Source of the DNA: Geodermatophilus normandii | Lineage (GTDB): Bacteria; Actinomycetota; Actinomycetes; Mycobacteriales; Geodermatophilaceae | Reading direction: 5' to 3' | Length of the DNA: 64,000 bases | Assembly (NCBI RefSeq): GCF_003182485.1 | Contig: NZ_QGTX01000001.1 | Location: forward strand, 2,004,001-2,068,000 | Shown: positions 10,890 through 19,089 of the stretch, in pieces | Layout of the letters: each line of letters opens with the position of its first letter | Position numbering within the stretch: position 1 is the stretch's first letter | The notes under the pieces: model-generated | The model's database searches: none | Seen by the model: only the letters and a program-made list of their open reading frames with translations | Told to the model about the DNA's origin: nothing | Program-made: the position numbers and the translations under genes

Positions 10890-11894
10890 GTGGGTGCACC
10901 GAGGGACGTCCGCACGGCGTGGACCCGCATCGCCGGTGTCGGCACCCGGGTCACCGCCGTCGTGGACGCCCGGCGCCGCCGGTGGCCGTGGTTCGACCAC
11001 CTGGCGCGGGCCGGGGGCCGCTACACGCGCACGCAGGGCGACCTCATGGCCGCCGGGGTCACGTACTTCGTCTTCCTCGGGCTCTTCCCCGTGCTGCTGC
11101 TCGTCGCCTCGGTCATCGCGCTGGTCCTCTCCGGTGACGCGCTGCTGCAGAAGGAGCTCTACACGGCCATCCGCGAGACGTTCCCCGGCTCGACGGGCCG
11201 GCAGATCGTCGAGGAGCTGCGCTCGACGGTCGGCGCGGCCGGCCTCACCGGCCTGATCGGTGCCGCCGGCTTCCTCTACGCCGGGCTGCGCGCGATGGAC
11301 AAGCTCCGCATCGGCATGGAGCGCACGTGGAAGGGGACCGTCGACGAGCCGGAGTTCTGGAAGGACAACCTCGCCGACGTCGTCGCGCTGGTCGCCCTCG
11401 GCGCCGCCGGCCTGGCCAGCATCGGGCTGACCGGGTTCGCCACCCAGGCGACCGCGGGGGTGCTGACGGTCTTCGGCGTCCAGGACGCGCCCGGCTGGGC
11501 GGTCCTCAGCAACGTGCTCGGCATCGTGGTGGCCTTCGCCGGCGACGTCGTCGTCTTCCTGTGGCTGCTGCGGGTGGTGCCCTCGATCTCCCACCCGCTG
11601 CGCAGGCTGCTGCCCGGCGCCCTGTTCGGCGCGGCCGGCTTCGAGGTGATGAAGCTGCTGGGCAGCCTCTACCTGTCGCTCATCTCCGGCAGCGTGACCT
11701 CGTCCGCGTTCGGCGGCGCCGTCGGCATCCTGGTGTGGATCAACCTGGTCATCCGCTTCGCCTTCTTCACCGCCGCGTGGACGGCGACCCTCCCGGCCCT
11801 GCAGCCGGCGGTCCCCGCCGCCCCGGAGGAGGAGCCCCCGGTGCCGGCCGCGTCCGGCGCCGCCCCGGCCGCATCGCCCGCCGCCGGCCGATGA
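10890..11894 (+). CDS. YihY/BrkB family inner-membrane protein
   Basis: The 334-residue protein has about six hydrophobic segments and the family stretches AGGRYTRTQGDLMAAGVTYF near residue 45, LLLVASVIAL, and GGAVGILVWINLVIRFAFFTAAW near the C-terminus. The family was once called RNase BN in error; no nuclease function is expected. GTG 10890 follows a CAGACT box by 7 nt. The last 128 bp, encoding the Ala/Pro-rich tail, overlap the 3' end of the convergent DD-carboxypeptidase gene. Function is unknown. Confidence 0.9.
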   Translation: MGAPRDVRTAWTRIAGVGTRVTAVVDARRRRWPWFDHLARAGGRYTRTQGDLMAAGVTYFVFLGLFPVLLLVASVIALVLSGDALLQKELYTAIRETFPGSTGRQIVEELRSTVGAAGLTGLIGAAGFLYAGLRAMDKLRIGMERTWKGTVDEPEFWKDNLADVVALVALGAAGLASIGLTGFATQATAGVLTVFGVQDAPGWAVLSNVLGIVVAFAGDVVVFLWLLRVVPSISHPLRRLLPGALFGAAGFEVMKLLGSLYLSLISGSVTSSAFGGAVGILVWINLVIRFAFFTAAWTATLPALQPAVPAAPEEEPPVPAASGAAPAASPAAGR

Positions 11895-13071
11895 GGGTCG
11901 CGGCCACCACCGCGACCGCCGCCGCGCCGAGCGCGACCGCCCCGAGGACCGGCGGGCCGCCCGAGGCCGGGGAGGACGGCGCGGGCGGCCCGGCGGCCAC
12001 GTCGGCGGGACCGGCGGGGGAGGGGACGGCGCTCGGCGTCGCGGGCGTCACGTCGGCGGCGGAGGCGACCAGCGTGCCCACCCCGCCCAGCGACGGGGGG
12101 ACGCCGAAGCCCCAGTCGAGCAGCAGCGCGGCCTGGTCGGCGGCGCGCAGCGGCACGTTCTCGGTGGCCATGACGCTGACGACGAGCCGCCGGCCCCCGC
12201 GCTCGGCGGCCGCGACGAAGGTGTGCCGGGCGGCGTCGGTGAACCCCGTCTTGCCGCCCAGGACACCGGGGTAGCCGGCCAGCGGGTTCTGGTTCTGGAT
12301 CTGGAAGCCGGTGGAGCGGCCCTCGACACCGGGCATCTCCGCGGTCGGCGTGGCCAGGATCCCCGCGGTCAGCGGATCGGCGGCCAGCGCGCGGAAGAAC
12401 AGCGCGAGGTCGTAGGGCGAGGAGGACTGCCCGGCGACGTCGAGACCCGACGGCGTCCCCGCGACCGTGTCGAAGGCGCCCATCTCCAGCGCGGTGGCGT
12501 TCATCGCCTGCACCGTGGCCTGCGTGCCGCCGAAGGCCCGGGCGAGCGCGTTCGCGGCGTCGTTGCCCGACTGCAGCACCAGCGCCTGGAACAGCAGCGA
12601 CACCGGATACCGGCCGCCGGTGACCATCCCGACCCGGCTGCCCTCCATCTGCTCGTCCTCGGCGGTGCCCTCGACGACCAGCGCGGGGTCGAGGCGGTGG
12701 GCCAGGGTGAGCAGCGTCAGCGTCTTGAGCGTGCTGGCCGGGTAGTAGCGGCCGTGCGGGTCGCGGGCGGCCAGCACGTCGCCGGTGCCGGCGTCGGCCA
12801 CCAGCCAGCCGGCCGCGACGACCCCGTCGGGCACCGGCGGGGCGCCGTCGACGACGACCGTGCCCCGGGTGTCCAGGCCCTCGCCCCCCACGGTCACCCC
12901 ACCGGGTCCGGAGCCCTGCGGCGGACCGCCGGGCAGCGGGGCGGTCGGGGTCGGGGCGGCGAGGTCGACCGTCGGCCGCGCGGGGTCGGGGGCAGCCACC
13001 GCCGGGCCGCCCCCCAGGAGGACGGCCAGCGCGGCCAGGACGGCCGCGAGCGCACCCCGTCGTCGCCGCAC
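11767..13071 (-). CDS. D-alanyl-D-alanine carboxypeptidase (S11 penicillin-binding protein)
   Basis: This secreted, membrane-anchored enzyme trims the terminal D-Ala of peptidoglycan stem peptides. The 434-residue protein has a signal peptide (RRRRG followed by a hydrophobic run ending AVAAP), a Pro/Thr-rich spacer, then the penicilloyl-serine triad: SxxK as YYPASTLKTL, SxN as SGNDAANAL, and KTG as GGKTGFTDAA. A single C-terminal membrane segment precedes a basic, Pro/Gly-rich tail. The final codons overlap the convergent BrkB-like gene by 128 bp; the tail is probably dispensable. GTG 13071 is supported by a TAGCGT box 6 nt upstream. Confidence 0.93.
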   Translation of the reverse strand: MRRRRGALAAVLAALAVLLGGGPAVAAPDPARPTVDLAAPTPTAPLPGGPPQGSGPGGVTVGGEGLDTRGTVVVDGAPPVPDGVVAAGWLVADAGTGDVLAARDPHGRYYPASTLKTLTLLTLAHRLDPALVVEGTAEDEQMEGSRVGMVTGGRYPVSLLFQALVLQSGNDAANALARAFGGTQATVQAMNATALEMGAFDTVAGTPSGLDVAGQSSSPYDLALFFRALAADPLTAGILATPTAEMPGVEGRSTGFQIQNQNPLAGYPGVLGGKTGFTDAARHTFVAAAERGGRRLVVSVMATENVPLRAADQAALLLDWGFGVPPSLGGVGTLVASAADVTPATPSAVPSPAGPADVAAGPPAPSSPASGGPPVLGAVALGAAAVAVVAATLIGRRRAMRPGRRRTRPAPGAPPPGRRGPPAAGPGGSPSTRR

Positions 13072-13077
13072 GCGGGG

Positions 13078-13083
13078 ACGCTA
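13078..13083 (-). promoter_or_regulatory. Leaderless-type -10 box (TAGCGT) for the DD-carboxypeptidase gene
   Basis: On the minus strand TAGCGT ends 6 nt before GTG 13071. Confidence 0.55.
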
Positions 13084-13204
13084 GCCCCGGCGGCACCACC
13101 GGCGGCGACCGGAGGCAGTGGCGGGGGCCACGGATCCGGGGCCGCTTCACAACGATCCCGTCTCGGTCCGCCGCAGGCATGGCGGCCTGCCCGGAGGGCG
13201 CGGT

Positions 13205-13210
13205 TAGCGT
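13205..13210 (+). promoter_or_regulatory. Candidate -10 box (TAGCGT) for the BMP lipoprotein gene
   Basis: TAGCGT lies 109 nt upstream of the TTG start and would give a leader of about 100 nt. No good -35 is seen. The same hexamer is used leaderlessly elsewhere in the window. Confidence 0.35.
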
Positions 13211-13319
13211 GCCGGGGTCGTCCACGTCCGGGCGGGCGCCTCCGGGCGGCCGCGACCAGGACCCACGGGAGCGCCCTCCGTGTCCGTGCGGGGCAGCTCC
13301 CTCCAGAGAGGAGATCGTC

Positions 13320-14387
13320 TTGCGCCGAGCGCGGAAGATGAAGGCCGCAGCGCTGCTGCTGGCCGGCAGCATGGCCCTCGCGGCCTGCGCCAGTGACGAG
13401 CCCGCCGCCGGCGGCGGCGGGGGCGAGGGTGGCGGCACCGCCACCGAGGAGCTGCGCGTCGGCCTCGCCTACGACACCGGCGGCCGCGGTGACCGGTCGT
13501 TCAACGACTCGGCCTACGCCGGTGCGTCGGCGGCCGTCGAGGCCCTCGACGGCGAGCTGCAGGAGCTCAGCCCCAACGACGACGCCTCCAACCGCGCCGA
13601 GCTGCTCACCCAGCTGGCCGAGCAGGGCTTCAACCCGGTCATCGCCGTCGGCTTCAACTACGACGACGTCATCGCCGAGGTCGCGCCGCAGTTCCCCGAC
13701 ACCACGTTCGCGCAGGTCGACGGGTCCAACGAGGACGGCGCCAAGGGCGACAACGTCACCGGGCTGGTCTTCGCCGAGGAGCAGGGGTCGTTCCTGGCCG
13801 GCGTCGCCGCCGCGCTGAAGAGCGAGAGCGCCCACATCGGCTTCGTCGGCGGCGTGGAGAGCCCGCTGATCGAGAAGTTCGAGGCCGGCTTCGTGGCCGG
13901 TGCGCAGGCGGTCAACCCGCAGATCGTCATCGACCGCCAGTACATCTCGCCGGCCGGTGACTTCAGCGGCTTCAACGACCCGGCCCGCGGCCAGATCGTC
14001 GCCCAGGGCATGTACGACGCCGGGGCCGACATCGTCTACCACGCGGCCGGTGGCTCGGGCATCGGCGTCTTCCAGGCCGCCGCGAGCGCCGGCAAGCGGG
14101 CCATCGGCGTCGACTCCGACCAGTACCAGACGGTCGACGACCCGGCGCTGCAGGCCGTGATCATGACCTCGATGCTCAAGCGGGTCGACAACGCGGTGGA
14201 GGCCTTCATCAACGAGTTCTCCGAGGGCACCGTGGAGGGTGCCGCCGACGTCCGCTACGACCTGGAGGGCGAGGGCGTGGGCCTGTCCACGTCGGGCGGC
14301 TACATCGACGACATCCAGCAGGACATCGACGGATACGCGCAGCAGATCATCGACGGCACCATCACGGTCCCGACGACGATCGAGTGA
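13320..14387 (+). CDS. BMP-family ABC transporter substrate-binding lipoprotein (nucleoside uptake)
   Basis: This 355-residue protein captures substrate outside the membrane for the ABC transporter encoded next. It begins with a basic stretch and hydrophobic core ending in a lipobox (MALAAC), then a Gly/Glu-rich flexible linker and a BMP/PnrA-type periplasmic-binding domain (YDTGGRGDRSFND, IAVGFNYDD, VFAEEQGSFLAG, HAAGGSGIGVFQAA, IGVDSDQYQ). These segments match purine nucleoside-binding PnrA/BmpA proteins. I chose TTG 13320 because AGAGAGGAG sits 6 nt upstream; ATG 13338 is the alternative. Two tandem hairpins follow before the ATPase gene, which would let this protein be made in excess. Confidence 0.92.
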   Translation: MRRARKMKAAALLLAGSMALAACASDEPAAGGGGGEGGGTATEELRVGLAYDTGGRGDRSFNDSAYAGASAAVEALDGELQELSPNDDASNRAELLTQLAEQGFNPVIAVGFNYDDVIAEVAPQFPDTTFAQVDGSNEDGAKGDNVTGLVFAEEQGSFLAGVAAALKSESAHIGFVGGVESPLIEKFEAGFVAGAQAVNPQIVIDRQYISPAGDFSGFNDPARGQIVAQGMYDAGADIVYHAAGGSGIGVFQAAASAGKRAIGVDSDQYQTVDDPALQAVIMTSMLKRVDNAVEAFINEFSEGTVEGAADVRYDLEGEGVGLSTSGGYIDDIQQDIDGYAQQIIDGTITVPTTIE

Positions 14388-14390
14388 CCC

Positions 14391-14412
14391 TCGTGCGGGT
14401 CTCCCCGCACGA
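14391..14412 (+). terminator. Hairpin 1 between BMP lipoprotein and ABC genes
   Basis: A 9-bp perfect stem (TCGTGCGGG / CCCGCACGA) closes a 4-nt loop, starting 3 nt after the stop codon. Confidence 0.6.
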
Positions 14413-14428
14413 CTGATCCACCCTGCGA

Positions 14429-14461
14429 CGCGGGCCCGGGCGGCAGACGCCCGGGCCCGCG
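14429..14461 (+). terminator. Hairpin 2 between BMP lipoprotein and ABC genes
   Basis: A 13-bp perfect stem made almost only of G and C closes a 7-nt loop (GGCAGAC). It lies 16 nt after hairpin 1. Together they could act as a partial terminator or as 3' protection of the lipoprotein mRNA. Confidence 0.6.
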
Positions 14462-14621
14462 CTGCACCGGTGCCGCCCCAGGCGCGGACGGAGCCCGGCG
14501 GGTAGGGCACCATACGCACGGCCCCCGGGCCCGGAGCCCGGCGCAGCGGCGGATCCCGCGCGCCGGCGCCGTCCGAAGTGACCTCCCGCCCACCGGCGGG
14601 CCACAGCGAGGAGATGCCGGC

Positions 14622-16190
14622 ATGGCACCAGCGGACTCGCCAGCAGACAGTCCGGCGGCGGGCGACGTCCCCCTCGCCGTCGAGCTGCGCGGGATCACCA
14701 AGCGCTTCCCCGGCGTGGTGGCGAACCGGGACATCGAACTGCGGGTCCGTCGTGGCGAGGTGCACGCCATCGTGGGCGAGAACGGCGCCGGCAAGTCGAC
14801 GCTGATGAAGACGCTCTACGGCGAGCACCGCCCCGACGAGGGCCAGGTCCTCGTCGACGGCCGCGAGGTCGCCTTCCGCAGCCCGGCCGACGCCATCGCG
14901 GCGGGCATCGGCATGGTCCACCAGCACTTCATGCTGGCCGACAACTTCACCGTCCTGGAGAACGTCGTCCTCGGCAGCGAGCCCACCCGGCGCGGCCGGC
15001 TGGACCTCGCCGAGGCGCGCCGTCGGATCACCGACATCTCCGACCGCTACTCCCTCGGACTGCGGCCCGACGCGCTGGTCGAGGACCTCGGCGTCGGGGA
15101 CCGGCAGCGGGTCGAGATCGCCAAGGTCCTCTACCGCAACGCGCGGACGCTGATCCTCGACGAGCCGACCGCCGTGCTCGTGCCGCAGGAGGTCGACGAG
15201 CTGTTCGCCAACCTCGCCGAGCTCAAGCGCGAGGGCCTGACGGTCATCTTCATCTCGCACAAGCTCGACGAGGTGCGCCGTGTCGCCGACTCGATCACGG
15301 TCATCCGGCGCGGCACCACGGTCGGCACGGCCGACCCGAGGACGACGACGGCCAAGCAGCTGGCCGAGCTGATGGTCGGCGCCGAGCTGCCGACCCCGGA
15401 GACCCGCGAGTCCACCGTCCGCGCCACGCCCGTGCTGCAGCTGGCCGGCGTCACGGTCACCGACGTGGGGCGGCGCCCCGTGGTGGACGACGTGACGCTC
15501 ACCGTGCGGGAGGGCGAGGTCGTCGGCATCGCCGGTGTCGAGGGCAACGGCCAGGCCGAGCTCGTCGACGCGATCATGGGGCTGCGCCCGCTGGCTGCCG
15601 GGTCGGTCGTCCTCGGGACCGAGGACGTCACCGGGTGGAGCACCCGCGCCCGCCGGGAGGCCGGTGTCGGCTTCATCCCCGAGGACCGGCACCGCCAGGG
15701 CATGCTGCTGGACGCGCCGCTCTGGGAGAACCGCATCCTCGGCCACCAGACCCGCCCGCCGGCCGTGAAGGGCCCGTTCATCGACCGCCGCGGCGCCCGG
15801 GCCGACACCGCGCGGATCATGCGGGAGTACGACGTCCGCGCCCCCGGTCCGGACACGCTCGCCGTCGCCCTCTCCGGCGGCAACCAGCAGAAGCTCATCG
15901 TCGGACGCGAGATGAGCGCTTCACCGCGGCTGCTGATCGCCGCCCACCCGACCCGCGGCGTCGACGTCGGCGCCCAGTCGGTGATCTGGGAGCTGCTCAA
16001 GGACGCGCGCGCGGAGGGACTCGGGATCGTGCTCATCTCCGCCGACCTCGACGAGCTCATCGGCCTGTCGGACACGCTGCACGTCATGCTCCGCGGGCGG
16101 CTGGTGGCCACCCTCGACCCGCGGCGGGTGACCCCCGAGGAACTCGGCGGGCACATGACCGGCGCGCGGACGACGGCGGGTGCGGCGTGA
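14622..16190 (+). CDS. Nucleoside ABC transporter ATP-binding protein, two ATPase domains
   Basis: This 522-residue RbsA/MglA-type subunit powers uptake through the two permeases that follow. Domain 1 has Walker A GENGAGKST at about residues 52-60, the Q-loop region HQHFMLADNFTVLENV, a weak signature (VGDRQRVEIAKVL) and Walker B LILDEPTAVL. Domain 2 has a degenerate Walker A (GVEGNGQAEL) and a good LSGGNQQK signature near residue 417. That asymmetry is normal for this class. ATG 14622 has GAGGAGAT 6 nt upstream. Its stop overlaps the GTG of the next gene. Confidence 0.93.
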   Translation: MAPADSPADSPAAGDVPLAVELRGITKRFPGVVANRDIELRVRRGEVHAIVGENGAGKSTLMKTLYGEHRPDEGQVLVDGREVAFRSPADAIAAGIGMVHQHFMLADNFTVLENVVLGSEPTRRGRLDLAEARRRITDISDRYSLGLRPDALVEDLGVGDRQRVEIAKVLYRNARTLILDEPTAVLVPQEVDELFANLAELKREGLTVIFISHKLDEVRRVADSITVIRRGTTVGTADPRTTTAKQLAELMVGAELPTPETRESTVRATPVLQLAGVTVTDVGRRPVVDDVTLTVREGEVVGIAGVEGNGQAELVDAIMGLRPLAAGSVVLGTEDVTGWSTRARREAGVGFIPEDRHRQGMLLDAPLWENRILGHQTRPPAVKGPFIDRRGARADTARIMREYDVRAPGPDTLAVALSGGNQQKLIVGREMSASPRLLIAAHPTRGVDVGAQSVIWELLKDARAEGLGIVLISADLDELIGLSDTLHVMLRGRLVATLDPRRVTPEELGGHMTGARTTAGAA

Positions 16191-17398
16191 ACGGCGTCCT
16201 CCGTCGGGTGGGGCTCTCCCTGCTGGGCCCGGTGCTCGCCGTCCTGGTGGCCCTGGTCATCTCCGCGGTGGTCATCGCCCTCATCGGCCAGGACCCGTTC
16301 GAGGCGTTCGGGGTGATGGTCGACCTCGGCACCACCCCGTCGCAGCAGGTGCAGTCGATCGTCGTGATCCTCAACCGGGCGGTGCCGCTGTTCCTCGCCG
16401 GCCTCGCCGTCGCGGTCGCGTTCCGGATGGGCCTGTTCAACATCGGCGTCGAGGGTCAGTACCGGCTGGCCACCATCCTGGCCGCCGCGGTCGGCGCAGC
16501 CGTCGTGCTGCCCGGCCCGCTGCACGTGCTGCTCGTCGTGGTCGTCGCGATGGTGGTCGGGGCGCTGTGGGCCGGCATCGTCGGCGTGCTCAAGGTGACC
16601 CGCGGCGTCAGCGAGGTCATCAGCTCGATCATGCTGAACTTCATCGCGCTGGGCCTGGCGTCGTTCCTGCTGACCGGCCCGCTGCGGGGCAGCCCGCCGG
16701 GCGCCTCCATCATCACGACCGCGGAGATCCCCGAGTCCGGCCGCTTCCCGAGCCTCAACGGGCTGCTCACCGGGCTGGGCCTGGCCGCGCCGCGCAGCGG
16801 TCTCTACGGCTTCCTGCTGGTCGCGATCGTGGTCGGGGTCGTGGTCGCCGTGCTGATCAAGCGGACCCGCTTCGGGTTCGACCTGCGCGCCACCGGCCTG
16901 TCGCCCTCCGCGGCCACCGCCAGCGGCGTCGACGCCCGGCGCATGGTCGTGAAGACCATGCTGATCTCCGGCGCGATCGCCGGCCTGATCGGCCTGCCCG
17001 ACCTGCTCGGGTCGCAGTACGACTACGGCACCGAGTTCACCGCCGGCCTCGGCTTCCTCGGCATCGCCGTCGCCCTGCTGGGCCGCAGCACGCCGGTGGG
17101 GATCGCGCTGGCCGCGCTGCTGTTCGCCTTCCTCGACCGGGCGGCCCTGCCCCTGCAGTTCGCCGACATCCCGTCCTCGGTCGTCACGATCATCCAGGGC
17201 ACGATCGTGCTCGCCGTCGTGATCGCGAACGAGATCGCCCGGCGGCTGGCACTGCGCTCGGCCGAGCGGGCCGGCGCCTCGGCCGGTCCGGGGCCGGACG
17301 GCGGCGGGGACGGCGCAGCGTCACCGCCTCCCGGCCCGGACGGCGGGCAGCAGGTCCGCACCGGTGTGCCCGGGGACCAGCAGGGAGCACGAGCATGA
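16187..17398 (+). CDS. Nucleoside ABC transporter permease 1 (BPD_transp_2 family)
   Basis: The 403-residue integral membrane protein has about eight to ten hydrophobic segments and the family stretch FRMGLFNIGVEGQYRLA, followed by EVISSIMLNFIALGLASFLL. It forms the channel with the next permease. The GTG start overlaps the ATPase stop (GTGA), and its own TGA overlaps the next ATG (ATGA). The C-terminal about 45 residues are Gly/Pro-rich and cytoplasmic or disordered. The family also contains ribose and simple-sugar permeases; nucleosides are inferred from the BMP protein and the downstream cdd and deoA. Confidence 0.92.
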   Translation: MNGVLRRVGLSLLGPVLAVLVALVISAVVIALIGQDPFEAFGVMVDLGTTPSQQVQSIVVILNRAVPLFLAGLAVAVAFRMGLFNIGVEGQYRLATILAAAVGAAVVLPGPLHVLLVVVVAMVVGALWAGIVGVLKVTRGVSEVISSIMLNFIALGLASFLLTGPLRGSPPGASIITTAEIPESGRFPSLNGLLTGLGLAAPRSGLYGFLLVAIVVGVVVAVLIKRTRFGFDLRATGLSPSAATASGVDARRMVVKTMLISGAIAGLIGLPDLLGSQYDYGTEFTAGLGFLGIAVALLGRSTPVGIALAALLFAFLDRAALPLQFADIPSSVVTIIQGTIVLAVVIANEIARRLALRSAERAGASAGPGPDGGGDGAASPPPGPDGGQQVRTGVPGDQQGARA

Positions 17399-18672
17399 GC
17401 ACGACGGCGCCGACCCGTACCGGTCAGCCCAGCCGCGGCCCGCTGACCGACCTGCTGACCGGCGGCGGCCGGGCCCGGCGGGTGCTGTGGGTGCTCGTCG
17501 GCCTGTGGGTGCTGTTCTCGCTGGTCCGGGTCGTCTCGGGCGAGCAGGAGCTCACCTCGTCCTCGACGCTCCGGGCCGCGCTGCTGCTCGCCGTCCCCAT
17601 CGGACTGGCGGCGCTGGGCGGGCTGTGGTCGGAGCGCGCGGGCGTGGTGAACATCGGCCTCGAGGGGATGATGATCCTCGGCACCTGGGGCGCGGGCTGG
17701 GCCGGCTACCAGTGGGGCTGGGCCGGCGCGGTCATCGGTGGCGTGGTCTTCGGCGCGGCCGGCGGTCTGCTGCACGCGATCGCCACGGTGACGTTCGGCG
17801 TCGACCACGTGGTCTCCGGCGTCGCGATCAACATCCTCGCCGAGGGCGTGGTCCGCTTCCTCTCCGAGCTGCTGTTCAACGAGGACACCGGCGGCGGCCC
17901 GACGCAGTCGCCGTCCCTGGGCAGCGACCCGCCGTCCTTCTCGCTGCCGGTGCTGTCCTCGGGACCGGACCTGCTCGGTGACCTGGAACGGCAGCACTGG
18001 TTCCTCGTCAGTGACCTGGCCGGGCTGCTGCGCGGGCTGACCAGCGGCGTGGGGCTGCTCACCCTGCTCGCCGTGCTGCTGGTCCCGGTCTCCTACCTGC
18101 TGCTGTGGCGGACGGCCTTCGGCCTGCGGCTGCGCTCGTGCGGCGAGAACCCGGCGGCCGCGGACTCCCTGGGCGTGCCGGTCTACCGGCTGAAGTACCT
18201 CGCCGTGGTCGTCTCCGGCGCGCTCGCCGGTCTCGGCGGCGTCTTCCTGGTGTTCGTCGCGGGCATCTACCGGGAGGGTCAGACCGGCGGCCGCGGGTTC
18301 ATCGGCCTGGCCGCCCTGATCTTCGGCAACTGGCGTCCCGGCGGCCTGGCGGCCGGGGCGGGCCTGTTCGGGTTCGCCGACGCCCTGCAACTGCGCAGCC
18401 AGACCGCGGTGGTGGCGCTGCTGCTGCTCATCGCCGTCCTCCTCGCCGTCCTGGCGGTCGTGCAGGCCCGGCGCGGGAGGTGGCTGGTCGCCGGGATCGC
18501 CGGGGTCTTCGCCGCCGCCTCGCTGGTCGGGTTCCTGACCATCGACCGGCTGCCCGAGGGGATCGTCTTCTTCACCCCGCACCTGACCACGCTGCTGGTG
18601 CTGTCGCTGGCGTCCCAACGGCTGCGGATGCCCAAGGCCGACGGGCTCGTCTACCGGAGAGGAGAGCACTAG
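17395..18672 (+). CDS. Nucleoside ABC transporter permease 2 (BPD_transp_2 family)
   Basis: The 425-residue membrane protein pairs with permease 1. It has the companion motif WSERAGVVNIGLEGMMILG, then FGVDHVVSGVAINILAEG and the C-terminal GRGFIGLAALIFGNWRP segment, all usual in YufQ/NupQ-type subunits. Two extra hydrophobic helices near the C-terminus (about 340-400) extend it beyond the usual about 310-350 residues. The ATG overlaps the previous stop, and the next gene (cdd) begins directly after its TAG with GGAGAGGAG providing the ribosome site. Confidence 0.92.
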   Translation: MSTTAPTRTGQPSRGPLTDLLTGGGRARRVLWVLVGLWVLFSLVRVVSGEQELTSSSTLRAALLLAVPIGLAALGGLWSERAGVVNIGLEGMMILGTWGAGWAGYQWGWAGAVIGGVVFGAAGGLLHAIATVTFGVDHVVSGVAINILAEGVVRFLSELLFNEDTGGGPTQSPSLGSDPPSFSLPVLSSGPDLLGDLERQHWFLVSDLAGLLRGLTSGVGLLTLLAVLLVPVSYLLLWRTAFGLRLRSCGENPAAADSLGVPVYRLKYLAVVVSGALAGLGGVFLVFVAGIYREGQTGGRGFIGLAALIFGNWRPGGLAAGAGLFGFADALQLRSQTAVVALLLLIAVLLAVLAVVQARRGRWLVAGIAGVFAAASLVGFLTIDRLPEGIVFFTPHLTTLLVLSLASQRLRMPKADGLVYRRGEH

Positions 18673-19089
18673 ATGGCGGACGTCGACTGGGACGCGCTGC
18701 GCGGCGCGGCCCGGGAGGCCATGACGCACGCCTACGCGCCGTACTCGCGGTTCCCCGTGGGCGTGGCCGGGCTGGTCGACGACGGCCGGGTGGTCACCGG
18801 CTGCAACGTCGAGAACGCCAGCTACGGCCTGGGCCTGTGCGCCGAGTGCGGGATGGTCAGCGACCTGGCCCGCACCGGCGGCGGCCGGCTGGTCGCGGTG
18901 GCCTGCGTCGGCGGCGACGGGCAGCCGCTGATGCCGTGCGGCCGCTGCCGCCAGCTGCTGTGGGAGCACGGCGGCGCCGAGATGCTCATCGAGACGGTGT
19001 CGCTGGGCATCGTGCCGATGCGCGAGGTGCTGCCCGACGCCTTCGGCCCCGACGACCTGGTCGCCGCGGCGGAGCGGGGGCAGGGCTGA
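18673..19089 (+). CDS. cdd: Cytidine deaminase
   Basis: The enzyme deaminates cytidine and deoxycytidine to uridine and deoxyuridine. The 138-residue size fits the homotetrameric class. Zinc ligands are visible as Cys56 (in GLCAE) and Cys89/Cys92 (in PCGRC), with Glu58 as the proton shuttle. NVENASYGLGLCAE is the standard signature. It follows the nucleoside permeases directly and overlaps the deoA start by one base, so uptake, deamination and phosphorolysis are encoded in one operon. Confidence 0.97.
   Translation: MADVDWDALRGAAREAMTHAYAPYSRFPVGVAGLVDDGRVVTGCNVENASYGLGLCAECGMVSDLARTGGGRLVAVACVGGDGQPLMPCGRCRQLLWEHGGAEMLIETVSLGIVPMREVLPDAFGPDDLVAAAERGQG

Noticed and set aside
14413-14621. Purine riboswitch before the nucleoside transporter operon
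   Set aside because: The leader shows only simple GC hairpins; I see no conserved purine-aptamer core.
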